A stretch of DNA of 41,428 nucleotides from Klebsiella pneumoniae (GTDB lineage: Bacteria; Myxococcota_A; UBA9042): positions 1 to 41,428 of the forward strand of contig CAMDBH010000028.1 in NCBI GenBank assembly GCA_945889325.1. Reading direction: 5' to 3'. Position numbers and translations under genes: made by a program. This document shows positions 14,680-23,655 of this stretch, piece after piece (position 1 is the first letter of the stretch; each line of letters opens with the position of its first letter). Under the pieces are notes generated by a model, which did not search any database, was not told where the DNA came from, and saw only the letters and a list, made by a program, of their open reading frames with translations.

Positions 14680-15669
14680 ATGAAGCGCGCGCCACGGACT
14701 GCGGTCCTTTTGCCGGATTCCGGCCCAAAACCCCTTCCAAATTCAAGCATTTCTTCCGCGCCGGCAGCTGTCGCGATCGCCGCACCGCGTTCGCGCGGGT
14801 TGTACGCGATCAGCGACGGTGCGCCCGAAGGCGGACGCCAGCGCGTGCGCGTGCAGCATTTGCGTGAAATGAAAGCGCGGCAGCGGCGCATCAGCGCAGT
14901 GACCTGTTATGACGCCACGTTTGCGCGTTTGGTCGACAGCGCGGGCATTGAGGTCGTGCTGGTGGGCGATTCGCTCGGCAATGTGATCCAAGGGCAAGAA
15001 ACGACGCTCCCAGTCACAGTCGATCACATCGTTTACCATTGCGCGGCGGTGGCTCGCGGCTTGCAGTACGGGCATTTGGTTGCGGATTTGCCGTTTTTGT
15101 CCTACCGCAATGTCGACGTCGCGCTGGCGTCGGCGGGGCGGATGTTGGCTGAAGGTCACGCCCACGCCGTGAAGTTGGAGGGAGGCGCGGAATTTGCGCC
15201 CATCGTGCAAGCTTTAGTAAGTGCAGGCATTCCGGTGATGGGGCATATCGGTTTGACGCCGCAATCGGTGCACGCCATGGGTGGCCATCGCGTACAAGGG
15301 CGTGGTGCAGCCGCGCGCAAGCGCTTGCTCGACGATGCGTTGGCTCTACAAGCAGCAGGTTGCTATGCCATTGTATTTGAAGCTATTCCGGCAGAATTGG
15401 CCGAGGAATTGACGCAAACGCTGCAAATTCCGACGATCGGCATCGGCGCCGGCGCGGGCTGCGACGGGCAAATTTTGGTGTTGTACGATCTATTGGGCCT
15501 CAATCCGGCATTTAAGCCAAAATTTCTGAAGCAGTTTGCGCAGTTGGGGCTAGAAGTCGTCGATGCCCTTGGCGCCTACCGCACTGAAGTGCAATCGGGA
15601 GTTTTCCCTGCACCAGAGCACTGTTACGCTGATCCTTCAGCGATTGTCGAACGCAGGACGGCGCATTGA
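14680..15669 (+). CDS. panB: 3-methyl-2-oxobutanoate hydroxymethyltransferase
   Basis: PanB makes ketopantoate from 2-oxoisovalerate and 5,10-methylene-THF, the first committed step to pantothenate and CoA. Family segments are present: ISAVTCYDATFARLVDSAGI, VGDSLGNVIQGQ, the KLEGG loop, MGHIGLTPQS and IGIGAGAGCDGQ. ATG 14680 has an ideal AAGGAGG seven bases upstream. From it the protein is 329 residues, about 50-65 longer than usual: a low-complexity Ala/Pro/Ser N-terminus precedes the VRVQHLREMKARQ segment where normal PanB begins. The extension's role is unknown. panC follows after one base, so the two are one operon. Confidence 0.96.
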   Translation: MKRAPRTAVLLPDSGPKPLPNSSISSAPAAVAIAAPRSRGLYAISDGAPEGGRQRVRVQHLREMKARQRRISAVTCYDATFARLVDSAGIEVVLVGDSLGNVIQGQETTLPVTVDHIVYHCAAVARGLQYGHLVADLPFLSYRNVDVALASAGRMLAEGHAHAVKLEGGAEFAPIVQALVSAGIPVMGHIGLTPQSVHAMGGHRVQGRGAAARKRLLDDALALQAAGCYAIVFEAIPAELAEELTQTLQIPTIGIGAGAGCDGQILVLYDLLGLNPAFKPKFLKQFAQLGLEVVDALGAYRTEVQSGVFPAPEHCYADPSAIVERRTAH

Positions 15670-15670
15670 G

Positions 15671-16591
15671 ATGGCCAACAAAGACGCGCCTTCCGCCGTT
15701 TACGCCGTCACGGCGCGCGATCTAGCGCAGCAGTTTGATGTTGCGGTCGCAAAGACTGTCGCAGAACTACATCAATACACAAGGAAAATTCGCCTTGGCG
15801 CCGAAACCATTGCCCTAGTTCCAACGATGGGCGCGCTGCACCGGGGGCACATGGCCCTGGTTGATCTGGCCAGGCAGCGCGCTAAACGCGTGATCGTGTC
15901 GATTTTTGTCAATCCATTGCAGTTTGGTCCGACCGAGGATTTCTCCACCTATCCACGGCAGTTACAACTGGATTGTCAACTTTGCGCCGCGCACGGCGTC
16001 GACCTAGTTTTTGCGCCGGATGCCCGCACCATGTATCCGCAAGGCTTTCAAACCCATGTAGAAGTAGAGCAATTGACCCAAGGGCTGTGCGGTGCCAGTC
16101 GGCCGGGGCATTTTCGCGGCGTGACCACCATCGTGTTGAAGTTGCTCAACTTGGTCATGGCCGACGCGGCGGTGTTTGGCCTCAAAGATTACCAACAGTT
16201 GCAAGCGATTCAGCGCATGTGCCTCGACCTTGCCCATCCGACGCAGATCTGCGCCGCGCCGATCGTCCGCGAAAGCGATGGTTTGGCCTTATCCAGTCGC
16301 AATGCCTACTTGAGCGCCAGTGATCGGCAAGCCGCGCGTGCGATCTCTCAGGCCCTCTTTGGCGCGCAACGCGCGGTCGCCGCCGGCCAGCGCGACGCCG
16401 CCGAATTACAAAAGCGGATTTCTACAGCGATTGACCAAGCTGGCGGCCGCGTGGATTACGTGGCTGTCGTTCACGCCGAATCTTTGCAACCAATTGCAAG
16501 GATTGAACAACCGGCGCGCGCCATTGTAGCCGCCCATTTCGGCCGTCCGCGGCTGCTGGACAATGTCGATTTGTTCGGCGGCCTATCCTGA
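15671..16591 (+). CDS. panC: Pantothenate synthetase (pantoate-beta-alanine ligase)
   Basis: PanC joins pantoate and beta-alanine using ATP to form pantothenate. This protein of 306 residues begins with ~40 extra residues before the family core. Nucleotide-binding VPTMGALHRGHMALV carries the HxGH signature. SIFVNPLQFGPTEDF, FGLKDYQQL and the late SDGLALSSRNAYLS (KMSKS-equivalent) segments are all intact. ATG 15671 lies one base after the panB stop; an alternative upstream start would overlap panB and is less likely. With panB it completes pantoate-to-pantothenate conversion, apart from ketopantoate reductase and aspartate decarboxylase, which are not in the window. Confidence 0.96.
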   Translation: MANKDAPSAVYAVTARDLAQQFDVAVAKTVAELHQYTRKIRLGAETIALVPTMGALHRGHMALVDLARQRAKRVIVSIFVNPLQFGPTEDFSTYPRQLQLDCQLCAAHGVDLVFAPDARTMYPQGFQTHVEVEQLTQGLCGASRPGHFRGVTTIVLKLLNLVMADAAVFGLKDYQQLQAIQRMCLDLAHPTQICAAPIVRESDGLALSSRNAYLSASDRQAARAISQALFGAQRAVAAGQRDAAELQKRISTAIDQAGGRVDYVAVVHAESLQPIARIEQPARAIVAAHFGRPRLLDNVDLFGGLS

Positions 16592-16609
16592 AATTGTCGC
16601 GATTCAATC

Positions 16610-16639
16610 TTGACTAGTTTGCCTGATTTCCGATACACT
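16610..16639 (+). promoter_or_regulatory. Sigma70-like promoter of the Cys-rich lipoprotein gene
   Basis: TTGACT (16610-16615), 18 bases, TACACT (16634-16639), about 158 bases before the ATG. The leader between contains a run of eight C (16769-16776) and a CGGAG ribosome-binding site (16786-16790). Confidence 0.6.
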
Positions 16640-16796
16640 TTTGCGTCTTTGCCGCTGCCATTTGTTGGCGCATGGCAAAGTTGCTGAAAAGCCACGCGCT
16701 TGTGCAGCAAATCGCTAGGACGCTGAACAAGCCAGTTTCGCCAAGCCAACGACTGCAATACCGCTATGCCCCCCCCACCGTGATTCGGAGATAAAC

Positions 16797-19343
16797 ATGA
16801 AGTTTCTACGCCATTTCGCTGCCTTTAGCCTATGCCTTCTCGCGCTGAGCGCGTGTGGCAGTTCTAGCTCCACGACTTCCACAGGCAACGGCGACGCGAC
16901 AGGCGACGGTGTCGCCAATGCGGATTTGGCGACTGGCGACGGAATCACGGGCGCAGACAGCGCCGCCGCGGACGGCGTAACCCCCGGTGCCGACGCCGCC
17001 TTGGATGAAAACGCGGCCTGCTGCGCGGCGAAAAAGGCCAGCTGCGGCTTTGTGACCGGGTGCAAAAGCAGTTGCGGCCAATGCGGCGCCAAAAAGTGCG
17101 ACGTCGCGACCCACAAATGCGTCGACAAACCGCCGGAGCAGCCCAAGAAGAAACTGGGTGAAGCTTGTGGCGTGTCCAAAGACTGCCCGTTCCCCAAATT
17201 GCAAATTGAAGTCGACGCTTACACGGCGTGCCTGAACAACCAGTGCGAATCGGGCGTTTGCAATGGCAACTTGTTCTCGCAAGGCGTCTGCAGCGTCAAA
17301 GGCTGCGTCAACAAAGATGAAGTCAACAATGTGACTGGCGACAAGACCCCCGATGGCGTCGAAGATCCGGGCACCAGCGCTGACTGCGGCGGCGCCGTCG
17401 ACGGCCCCGCGGGCGCCAAGTACCGCTGCGTCGAACTGCAATCGGCCGTCAACGTGCAAAAAGGCCAGTCCTACACCCTCTGCCTGCCAGGCACCAACTT
17501 CAAACCTTGCAAAGCCAATAGCGAATGCCCAGCCGATGAAACCTGCGGCTTCGGCTTTGTTTACGGCACGTACGGCACCTACTGCCAAGGTGCCTTCAAA
17601 AGCCCCGGCGCCAAGGCCGGCGAATTCAAGCCCGGCGCGGGCGCGAGCGAAGCCTGCAACAACGGCTCCAACCCCAATGCGCCGGTCGTGATTTGCGGCA
17701 ATAATTTCTGCCAAGGTCAGTGCTTGGGCTTCTGCAAAGTCGATGACGACTGCATCACCAGCAAGGGCGCCTGCGCCGCGGGCAAATGCGCTGGCAGCGG
17801 CGCGAGTTGCAAGGGCGACGCTGATTGCTCGTCGCAGCATTGTGCCCTTGACCAGACGCTTTACAGCAATGTGACCGCGACGTTTGGTTTGTGCAAAGCC
17901 AAGAAATGCGCCCTGGACGCTGACTGCACCGACAGCAACTTCTTCTGCAATCCCACCTACAACGGCGTCAAAGATCCCAATGGCGATCCCGATCCGCTGG
18001 ACAAAACCAAGGTCAAGTTGCCGGCGATGGAAAACAGCTGCCTGCGCAAATACGTCGGCGGCGCCAAGGGCGGAGCGTTATGCGATCCGTTCCCGTACAA
18101 CAGCGCAGTGGTGCTTAAGACCTGCGAAAACGCGACCTTGTGCCAAAATGGTGTCTGCGGCAACACCTGCAGCAAAGACGTCGATTGCCCCAAGGACATG
18201 CGCTGCGGTATCAACAACTATCCCGAAGTGGACCCGACCAACAAATTCTACGACCGCGAAGCTTCCACCGGCGTCTGCACACCGGCACCCGGCGTGACCA
18301 ACGATTGCTTGTCGAACTCGGAATGCAAAAACAACCAGATTTGCCGCGCTTGGAAATACAGCGTCGATCTGCCGGCTGAAAATTCCAAGACCGTCCAAGT
18401 CATCGGCGACGGCGGCATGTGCATCAACGACGACAAAGCCTTGCTCGCCGCTGGCGCCCAGTGCGGCGCCGATTCTGGCGACTCTACCTGCAAGTCGGGC
18501 ATGTGCTTGCGCTATTTGACCTACAAGGATCAAGCGGGCAACCAACTCAATATCGGCAACTGCTTGAATTTGTGCAACAGCCAAGCGAACTGCGGCAAAG
18601 GCATCGACATCGACGTCGGCGGCGGCAAGGTCCAAAACTTCCCGGCCTTCTGCAGCTCGGTTTGGTACACGTTCAACGGCTTGAACGACAGCCGCGATCG
18701 CACCTTGATCCCAATTTGCCGTCCGGTCAATCCGGGTGACTCCTTTGCCGATTGCTCGGCGACCAAAACCTGCAAAGATCCGTTGGAATTCTGCCTCGCC
18801 TCGCCCATCGTCACCGGACCGGACAAGGCCCCGGCCAAGATCGAATACCTCTGCGTGAAAATGGCGACCGACCCGACCAGCAAGAAAGTCACCCAGGTCA
18901 AGAAAGTCGGCGAGAGCTGCGCCATTAGCAGCGACCCGGCCGCGCCCGCGCCAAATGAGTGCTTGTCCGGCAGTTGCGGCGAAGAAACCGCAACCAAAGG
19001 CTATTGCGAGGGCTTGTGCGCGAGCGACAGCGATTGCGGCAACGGTACCGTTTGCGATCTGAAGCACCAGGCCATCTTGCGCAAGGACATCACCAAATCC
19101 GCCATCGTGCCGACTTGCGTCAAGAAGAAGAGCTGCATTCCCTGCAACTTCGACGGCCACTGCCACAGCGATTACAAGTGCACGACCGCCAGCGCCGGCG
19201 ACAAGGTCGGCTCCTGCGCCCCGCCTTGCAGCACGGACGACGATTGCGCCAAATCCGATGGCGGCAGCAAATGCGAACCCGCCAAAAGCGCCACCGGTGC
19301 TGAGATTGTCGGTGTCAAGGTTTGCACGCCCAACTGCAAGTAG
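16797..19343 (+). CDS. Cys-rich outer-envelope lipoprotein
   Basis: This is an 848-residue protein with a lipoprotein signal (MKFLRHFAAFSLCLLALSAC, acylated C20). A ~45-residue Gly/Asp/Ala/Ser/Thr linker follows, then ~780 residues studded with Cys, mostly as CxxDxDC-like and CxxGxCxG-like clusters reminiscent of Dickkopf-type or TNFR-like small disulfide folds. No enzymatic domain is recognisable. Residue +2 is Gly, so there is no Asp retention signal. ATG 16797 has CGGAG six bases upstream. The gene is preceded by its own promoter and is not part of panBC. It is followed within a few bases by the repeat region 19344-20118. Probable role: surface or matrix component, as for the other Cys-rich lipoproteins here; no function can be assigned. 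Confidence 0.9.
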   Translation: MKFLRHFAAFSLCLLALSACGSSSSTTSTGNGDATGDGVANADLATGDGITGADSAAADGVTPGADAALDENAACCAAKKASCGFVTGCKSSCGQCGAKKCDVATHKCVDKPPEQPKKKLGEACGVSKDCPFPKLQIEVDAYTACLNNQCESGVCNGNLFSQGVCSVKGCVNKDEVNNVTGDKTPDGVEDPGTSADCGGAVDGPAGAKYRCVELQSAVNVQKGQSYTLCLPGTNFKPCKANSECPADETCGFGFVYGTYGTYCQGAFKSPGAKAGEFKPGAGASEACNNGSNPNAPVVICGNNFCQGQCLGFCKVDDDCITSKGACAAGKCAGSGASCKGDADCSSQHCALDQTLYSNVTATFGLCKAKKCALDADCTDSNFFCNPTYNGVKDPNGDPDPLDKTKVKLPAMENSCLRKYVGGAKGGALCDPFPYNSAVVLKTCENATLCQNGVCGNTCSKDVDCPKDMRCGINNYPEVDPTNKFYDREASTGVCTPAPGVTNDCLSNSECKNNQICRAWKYSVDLPAENSKTVQVIGDGGMCINDDKALLAAGAQCGADSGDSTCKSGMCLRYLTYKDQAGNQLNIGNCLNLCNSQANCGKGIDIDVGGGKVQNFPAFCSSVWYTFNGLNDSRDRTLIPICRPVNPGDSFADCSATKTCKDPLEFCLASPIVTGPDKAPAKIEYLCVKMATDPTSKKVTQVKKVGESCAISSDPAAPAPNECLSGSCGEETATKGYCEGLCASDSDCGNGTVCDLKHQAILRKDITKSAIVPTCVKKKSCIPCNFDGHCHSDYKCTTASAGDKVGSCAPPCSTDDDCAKSDGGSKCEPAKSATGAEIVGVKVCTPNCK

Positions 19344-19480
19344 CCTCCGGCGGGTGTTGCCCTAAGCGGTCCAGCTCTTGCCTCCGGTAGGGCTGCGCCT
19401 AGCGGCGCGGCTCCATTTGCAAGAGAACATTTTGCGCCTCCGGCGCGCGGCAGCAAGACATCCTTTTCATTCAATCGGTT
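19344..19480 (+). repeat. 39-bp-unit repeat arm directly after the lipoprotein stop
   Basis: Two GCGCCT(A/C)(G/C)CGGCG units begin at 19395 and 19434, 39 bases apart, separated by ATTTGCAA. The leading stretch TTGCCCTAAGCGGTCCAGCT recurs inverted at 20079-20100 in front of the Omp85 stop. A similar array follows the SUMF1-lipoprotein stop at 40567. I see no gene in 19344-20118. Confidence 0.75.
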
Positions 19481-19710
19481 TCGCCTGCGGCGACCCAAGG
19501 GGCCCAAGCGCTGGCCCCTTGGGGAACCCAGCGCTTTTGTTCTATTTTCTGTGATCTGGGCCGCGCTGTCCGTGACGCAGCCCGCCGCGGCGGGCTGCGC
19601 ACGAGCGGCATCTACGTGCCGCGCAAATTGCCGCGGGCAATTTGCAGCACGGTGATGCCAGCGAGGTCGATTAGATGGCGCTGCGCGCGGCAGCGCTAGC
19701 GCGCTATTTG

Positions 19711-20110
19711 GATTAGTTTTGGCGGGTTTTGGATTTGGGACGGGCCCCAAAAAGTCCACGAGCTGGCGGGCGCGTGCGCCCGCTGCGTGTCAAAAAATCT
19801 AAAAGCGCGGCGGCAGAGGTAGAACGAATCATGCATCGCGAGCGGAGCGTGGCGAGGCATGAAAGAGAAAAGACAGACGCCGCGCCGTCCCACAACTACC
19901 CTAACACCTTAAAACCAAAAGCGCGCGGAGGTGTCGGAACCGCCGCGCTAGGCGGTTCTGACCCGCCGACTGGCGGAAAGCTGTCAAAGATAAAGGTGTA
20001 TTCATCGCCGCGCGCCGGTAGGCGCAAAACCAGCCTGTGCAATTGAAAGCCGCGCCGCTAGGCGCAACCCTGCCGGAGGCAAAAGCTGGACCGCTTAGGG
20101 CAAAACCTCA
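19711..20110 (+). repeat. Structured dispersed repeat, copy 1 (plus orientation)
   Basis: About 400 bp matching the reverse complement of 40568-41017. Blocks in order: TTTTGGATTTGGGACGGGCC (19727-19746); hairpin GCGGGCG-CGTG-CGCCCGC (19766-19783); stem CATGCATC/GAGGCATG (19830-19861); a 56-bp stretch identical in both copies (19894-19949); a 12-bp stem GTCGGAACCGCC/GGCGGTTCTGAC (19933-19962); hairpin CCGCC-GACT-GGCGG (19963-19976); and two ~40-bp GCGCCTA units running to the Omp85 stop on the other strand. Paired stem changes between copies point to a structured RNA or DNA element, not a protein. Confidence 0.8.
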
Positions 20111-20118
20111 GCGGAGCG

Positions 20119-23100
20119 TCAAAAAGAGTACAAGATTCCAACATTCAAAACGCCAAATTGATCATACTCTCTGGCGGGTTGACCATCGACGATGACCGTC
20201 GTGGAGTAACTCGCGAACCGATTGCCAATCGCAATGCCATAATCAGCCCGAATCGGAATTTGCCCTGAAAGCAGCCACGTGATGCCGACGCCAACGCCGT
20301 GGCGAATGGAAACGCTGTGCATGACGCTCCAGTCTTCAGCAATGCCACCCCAATCCCAAAAAACCGTGCCCCAAACGCCCAAGTCGCGTGCCAGCGGAAA
20401 GCGCATTTCCAACGAGCCGTTGAGCACCACATTGCCATCGCCGACCGTCTGGCTGACGACTGAACCGGCTGATTGCGTGGAGGTTCTGATAATCGTCTCG
20501 CCAGTCGCGTCGTATTGGCGGATGCCCAAGTCGGTGTAGCCCCGCAGGCCGTAGTGGCCGCCCAAGCGAAAGCGCGCAAAGCTGGGCAAATCCGCGGTGT
20601 CGCCGCCAAGTGACTTGGTGCTGCCGGCGTGCAGGAGCGTGGCGAACACCAAGCCGGAGCCGACGGGGACAAACGCTTTGCCGGTGCCTTCAACCAATAA
20701 GTAGTTGCCGTGTTCCAAGGCCGCGGTCAGGACGTTTTTTTGGTACGCGTTGATGAGCGGGAAGCGCGCGTTGAGCGAAAAGCCGGTGGTTGGATTGAGC
20801 GGACTGTCGGTGTTGTCGTAGCTTATGGAAGGGACCAGTTGGTAGGCGGGGGCCAATTGGAAGGCTTCGTCGGATTTGTATTCGTTCCACAGCCGCGTGC
20901 GAATTTTGCCGACGTCCAAACCCAAGGATGTGGACAAACGGCCAAAACGTCTTGAAATTTCAAAGAGACCGCCGACCTTGTCGATGTCGTAGCCTTGCGA
21001 AGCGTAATCGCGCACTGCGTAACCAGTCACGCGCAAAGCGAAATCTGAGCCGAACAACCGTGAATCGGCATACTGCGGCAAGAAGGAGACCAAGCGCATG
21101 AAATCGTAGAAATGTGTGGTTTCGCAGCGTTCCTTGGCGGGCGTTTCGCAAACGGGTTCGGCTGGGACTGTGACGCCGATCTTGAGCGGAATGCGCAGAC
21201 TTTTGCCCGAGTGCAGGAAATTCTTGTCGATGTACGCGACGTCGCTGGTCAGCAACAAGTTGGGCAAGTTGATTTTGACGCCCTGACTGGCGCCGATGGA
21301 AGCCATGTCGGCCGCGCTGGTGCCGTGGCCGACGCTGTCGACCAACGCGGGAATCGTGCGTTCGCCGGTGCGCAAGTTGTTGATGGTTTGCAGACCGATC
21401 GGGCTGTATTCGATTGAGCGCGCGCGGTTTTCAACCACTTGTACGACAAGGGCAATTTGTTTGCGCGACGGTTTTTCATCGGCACCGATGTATTGAAACG
21501 TGACCTGATTGAACAAGCCGAGGTTGCGCAGTCGGCGCTTGGCTTCAAACTCGTCATCGGCGCTGTAAGGGCGGCCGCTGGCTGGTAAGTCCCGCAAGAT
21601 CACGTCGCTTTGGGTGTCAAAATTGCCGATGACAAAGGCTTCTCCGATATCGACGCGTGCGCCTTCGTTGACCACCACGCGGACATCGACGTCTTCGGCC
21701 AGCAGGTTTTCCGCGGTGCAAACGGCATCCGCGCGGTCGGGTTTGTGGCTGGAACAATGGGCCGCGATTTCCATGCGAAAAAATCCAGCATTGCGATAGC
21801 GCTGCTCAACGGCCGTCAGGCCCTTGACCAGCATGTCATAACTGATGACGTCGCCGTTGCTCAGCTTGAGCAAGTCGTGGATGTCGCGCGCCGGCAGTTG
21901 TTGCACGCCTTCAACGCGCAGTTCGCGCAGCCGGGTGCGCAAGCCCTCGCCAATCGGAATATCGATGTAAATAAAGGCTTCGCCTTTGGGTTGACGAATT
22001 TGGAAGCCTTTGTCGGCGAAACGGTAGCGAAAAATCGTGTCACTGTCGTTGTCGATGCGCGTGCGGTGGTTGGCTGAGGTGGCCGTCACGCCTTCGGGCA
22101 ATGCCAATTCGTAGCGAAACTGGAAAAAACCGGCTTTGCGGTAAAACGCGCGCAATACATCCAAATCCGCTAAGATTTTATCGATTTGTGCATATCCGCC
22201 AGCGTCAAAAAAGCTGTACGCCTTGGAACCCAAGACCGCGGCCAGCGCATCTTTGCTAAAACGTTCATGGCCGGGAAATGAGATGCCACGGACTTGGCTG
22301 ATATAACCCGTTGTTACATAATAGGTAATGGCATTTTCGACTTCACCGCCCAGTTCGCGCGGCACAACCCGAAAATCCAAGCGCACATCGGCAAACAAGT
22401 AGCCGCGGTTTTCAAAGACGCCCGCCAAGTCCTCGCGGCCGCGATCGGCTTCGTCGAATTCAAAAAGGCCGGATTCGGCAAACGGCAGGGCACTATACAG
22501 CGCGCGCTCCTCGCTCAGCGCATAACCGGCGCCTTCCGCGCCGACTTCTTCGCGCACAAACACGCGCACGAGGTTGCAGCGGCCCTGGCGCACCTCAATA
22601 TGAATCGCCTGATCGGCCGTGTCAAAACCGACCGTAACACCCGGAGATCCATAACCAAGCCCGCGCAAATACGTGCGCACTTTGTTGCGCGCCATCGTCT
22701 CTTGGCGTTTGGTGTAGGTGTCGACCGCTGCCAGTTCGCTCGCTTGCAAGATCGCGCTTTCAGTCAGGTTTGGGCAGACCAAACCGGCGGCTTCTTCCGC
22801 GTCACTGGGCGGCGGTTGCGGCAAGATCGTGATGCGCGTCTGGGTTACGCGCTGTTTGGGCCCTTCGACAATCGCGATGTGTACAGCGACTTCACCGCGG
22901 CGCAATGCGTCCGAAGTCACAGTCACATTGGCGTTGTCAAAACCTTCGCGTTGATACAGGGTTACTATCGCGTTGCGTTGCCGTTCGAGCAAACTCAGCG
23001 CCGCAGGATCGTCTGAGTTGAGCACGTCACCCGGACGCAGCAGCAACTTGTTGCGCAACTCACTTTGAAAAATCTCAGAATTGCCGGTAATTTCAATGCC

Positions 23101-23649
23101 ACGCACCAACTGATTGGCAATCACCGCAAATTCAATGTGGGCATTGCCGCGGACATTGGGCAGACACGATGCCGTTACCTGTCGAAAATAGCCCAGTTGA
23201 GTCAAGCGCAACTGCGCCAGCCCCAGCTGACCGGCCTCCAAGTGCTGCCCGGGCAGCAAATCGGTTAATGAAACCGCGCGATCATAGATCTGCTGGTCGG
23301 CGCAGGCGCTGTCGACACAACCTTGTAGCCGCACTTGATCAATGATTTTACCGACGCAGCGCAACTCCGCGGTTTGCCCTTCGGTCATGGCTTTGAGTTG
23401 GACCGCAGTCACGTCCACCGGCAACGGTGCCGAACTGGTCGTCATCGTTGGGTTGTTGGGCAGTGACACGGTACTGATAGCGTTACCTGTGTGCGCGTTT
23501 GCTTGCGGATGCACGTGTTTGTCCGGCAACTTGCCGCCTTCTGAGCGCGTGTTCGGCGGATCAGGCGCCTGCGCGTGGGCCAAGCCCGCCAGCGCGAGCG
23601 CAACCGCGGCCGCAACCAGACCCAGAATTTTGCGTCGCCGATCGTCCAA
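20119..23649 (-). CDS. Long Omp85-family outer-membrane assembly protein (BamA/TamA-like)
   Basis: This is a 1176-residue outer-membrane barrel protein. A signal peptide (KILGLVAAAVALALAGLAHA) precedes a long periplasmic part, ~80-780, containing several POTRA-like units (for example LVRGIEITGNSEIFQSEL and LRELRVEGVQQLPARDI), more than the five of BamA or three of TamA. The barrel, ~800-1176, has the conserved loop motif GGHYGLRGYTD and ends in ILYSF with the C-terminal Phe typical of barrels. It inserts outer-membrane proteins or partners with TamB. The start is TTG 23649, because an in-frame TAA lies three codons upstream and the signal peptide begins right there. It follows the tamB-like stop by 6 bases without a Shine-Dalgarno, so translation is probably coupled. 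Confidence 0.92.
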   Translation of the reverse strand: MDDRRRKILGLVAAAVALALAGLAHAQAPDPPNTRSEGGKLPDKHVHPQANAHTGNAISTVSLPNNPTMTTSSAPLPVDVTAVQLKAMTEGQTAELRCVGKIIDQVRLQGCVDSACADQQIYDRAVSLTDLLPGQHLEAGQLGLAQLRLTQLGYFRQVTASCLPNVRGNAHIEFAVIANQLVRGIEITGNSEIFQSELRNKLLLRPGDVLNSDDPAALSLLERQRNAIVTLYQREGFDNANVTVTSDALRRGEVAVHIAIVEGPKQRVTQTRITILPQPPPSDAEEAAGLVCPNLTESAILQASELAAVDTYTKRQETMARNKVRTYLRGLGYGSPGVTVGFDTADQAIHIEVRQGRCNLVRVFVREEVGAEGAGYALSEERALYSALPFAESGLFEFDEADRGREDLAGVFENRGYLFADVRLDFRVVPRELGGEVENAITYYVTTGYISQVRGISFPGHERFSKDALAAVLGSKAYSFFDAGGYAQIDKILADLDVLRAFYRKAGFFQFRYELALPEGVTATSANHRTRIDNDSDTIFRYRFADKGFQIRQPKGEAFIYIDIPIGEGLRTRLRELRVEGVQQLPARDIHDLLKLSNGDVISYDMLVKGLTAVEQRYRNAGFFRMEIAAHCSSHKPDRADAVCTAENLLAEDVDVRVVVNEGARVDIGEAFVIGNFDTQSDVILRDLPASGRPYSADDEFEAKRRLRNLGLFNQVTFQYIGADEKPSRKQIALVVQVVENRARSIEYSPIGLQTINNLRTGERTIPALVDSVGHGTSAADMASIGASQGVKINLPNLLLTSDVAYIDKNFLHSGKSLRIPLKIGVTVPAEPVCETPAKERCETTHFYDFMRLVSFLPQYADSRLFGSDFALRVTGYAVRDYASQGYDIDKVGGLFEISRRFGRLSTSLGLDVGKIRTRLWNEYKSDEAFQLAPAYQLVPSISYDNTDSPLNPTTGFSLNARFPLINAYQKNVLTAALEHGNYLLVEGTGKAFVPVGSGLVFATLLHAGSTKSLGGDTADLPSFARFRLGGHYGLRGYTDLGIRQYDATGETIIRTSTQSAGSVVSQTVGDGNVVLNGSLEMRFPLARDLGVWGTVFWDWGGIAEDWSVMHSVSIRHGVGVGITWLLSGQIPIRADYGIAIGNRFASYSTTVIVDGQPAREYDQFGVLNVGILYSF

Positions 23650-23655
23650 AGCTAG

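Noticed and set aside
19729-20046. ORF of ~105 codons in the dispersed repeat, with a similar minus-strand ORF at 40672-40998 sharing NYPNTLKPKARGGVGTAALG
   Set aside because: Both begin at TTG, and the parts that match between copies fall in different frames: the AEVE...RSVA segment of copy 1 lies in another frame in copy 2. Similarity is at the nucleotide level with paired stem changes, so it is not protein-coding.
21610-22077. Plus-strand ORFs within the Omp85 and TamB genes (for example 21610-22077 and 22294-23016)
   Set aside because: They are antisense shadows of strongly supported minus-strand genes, with no ribosome-binding sites or family features.
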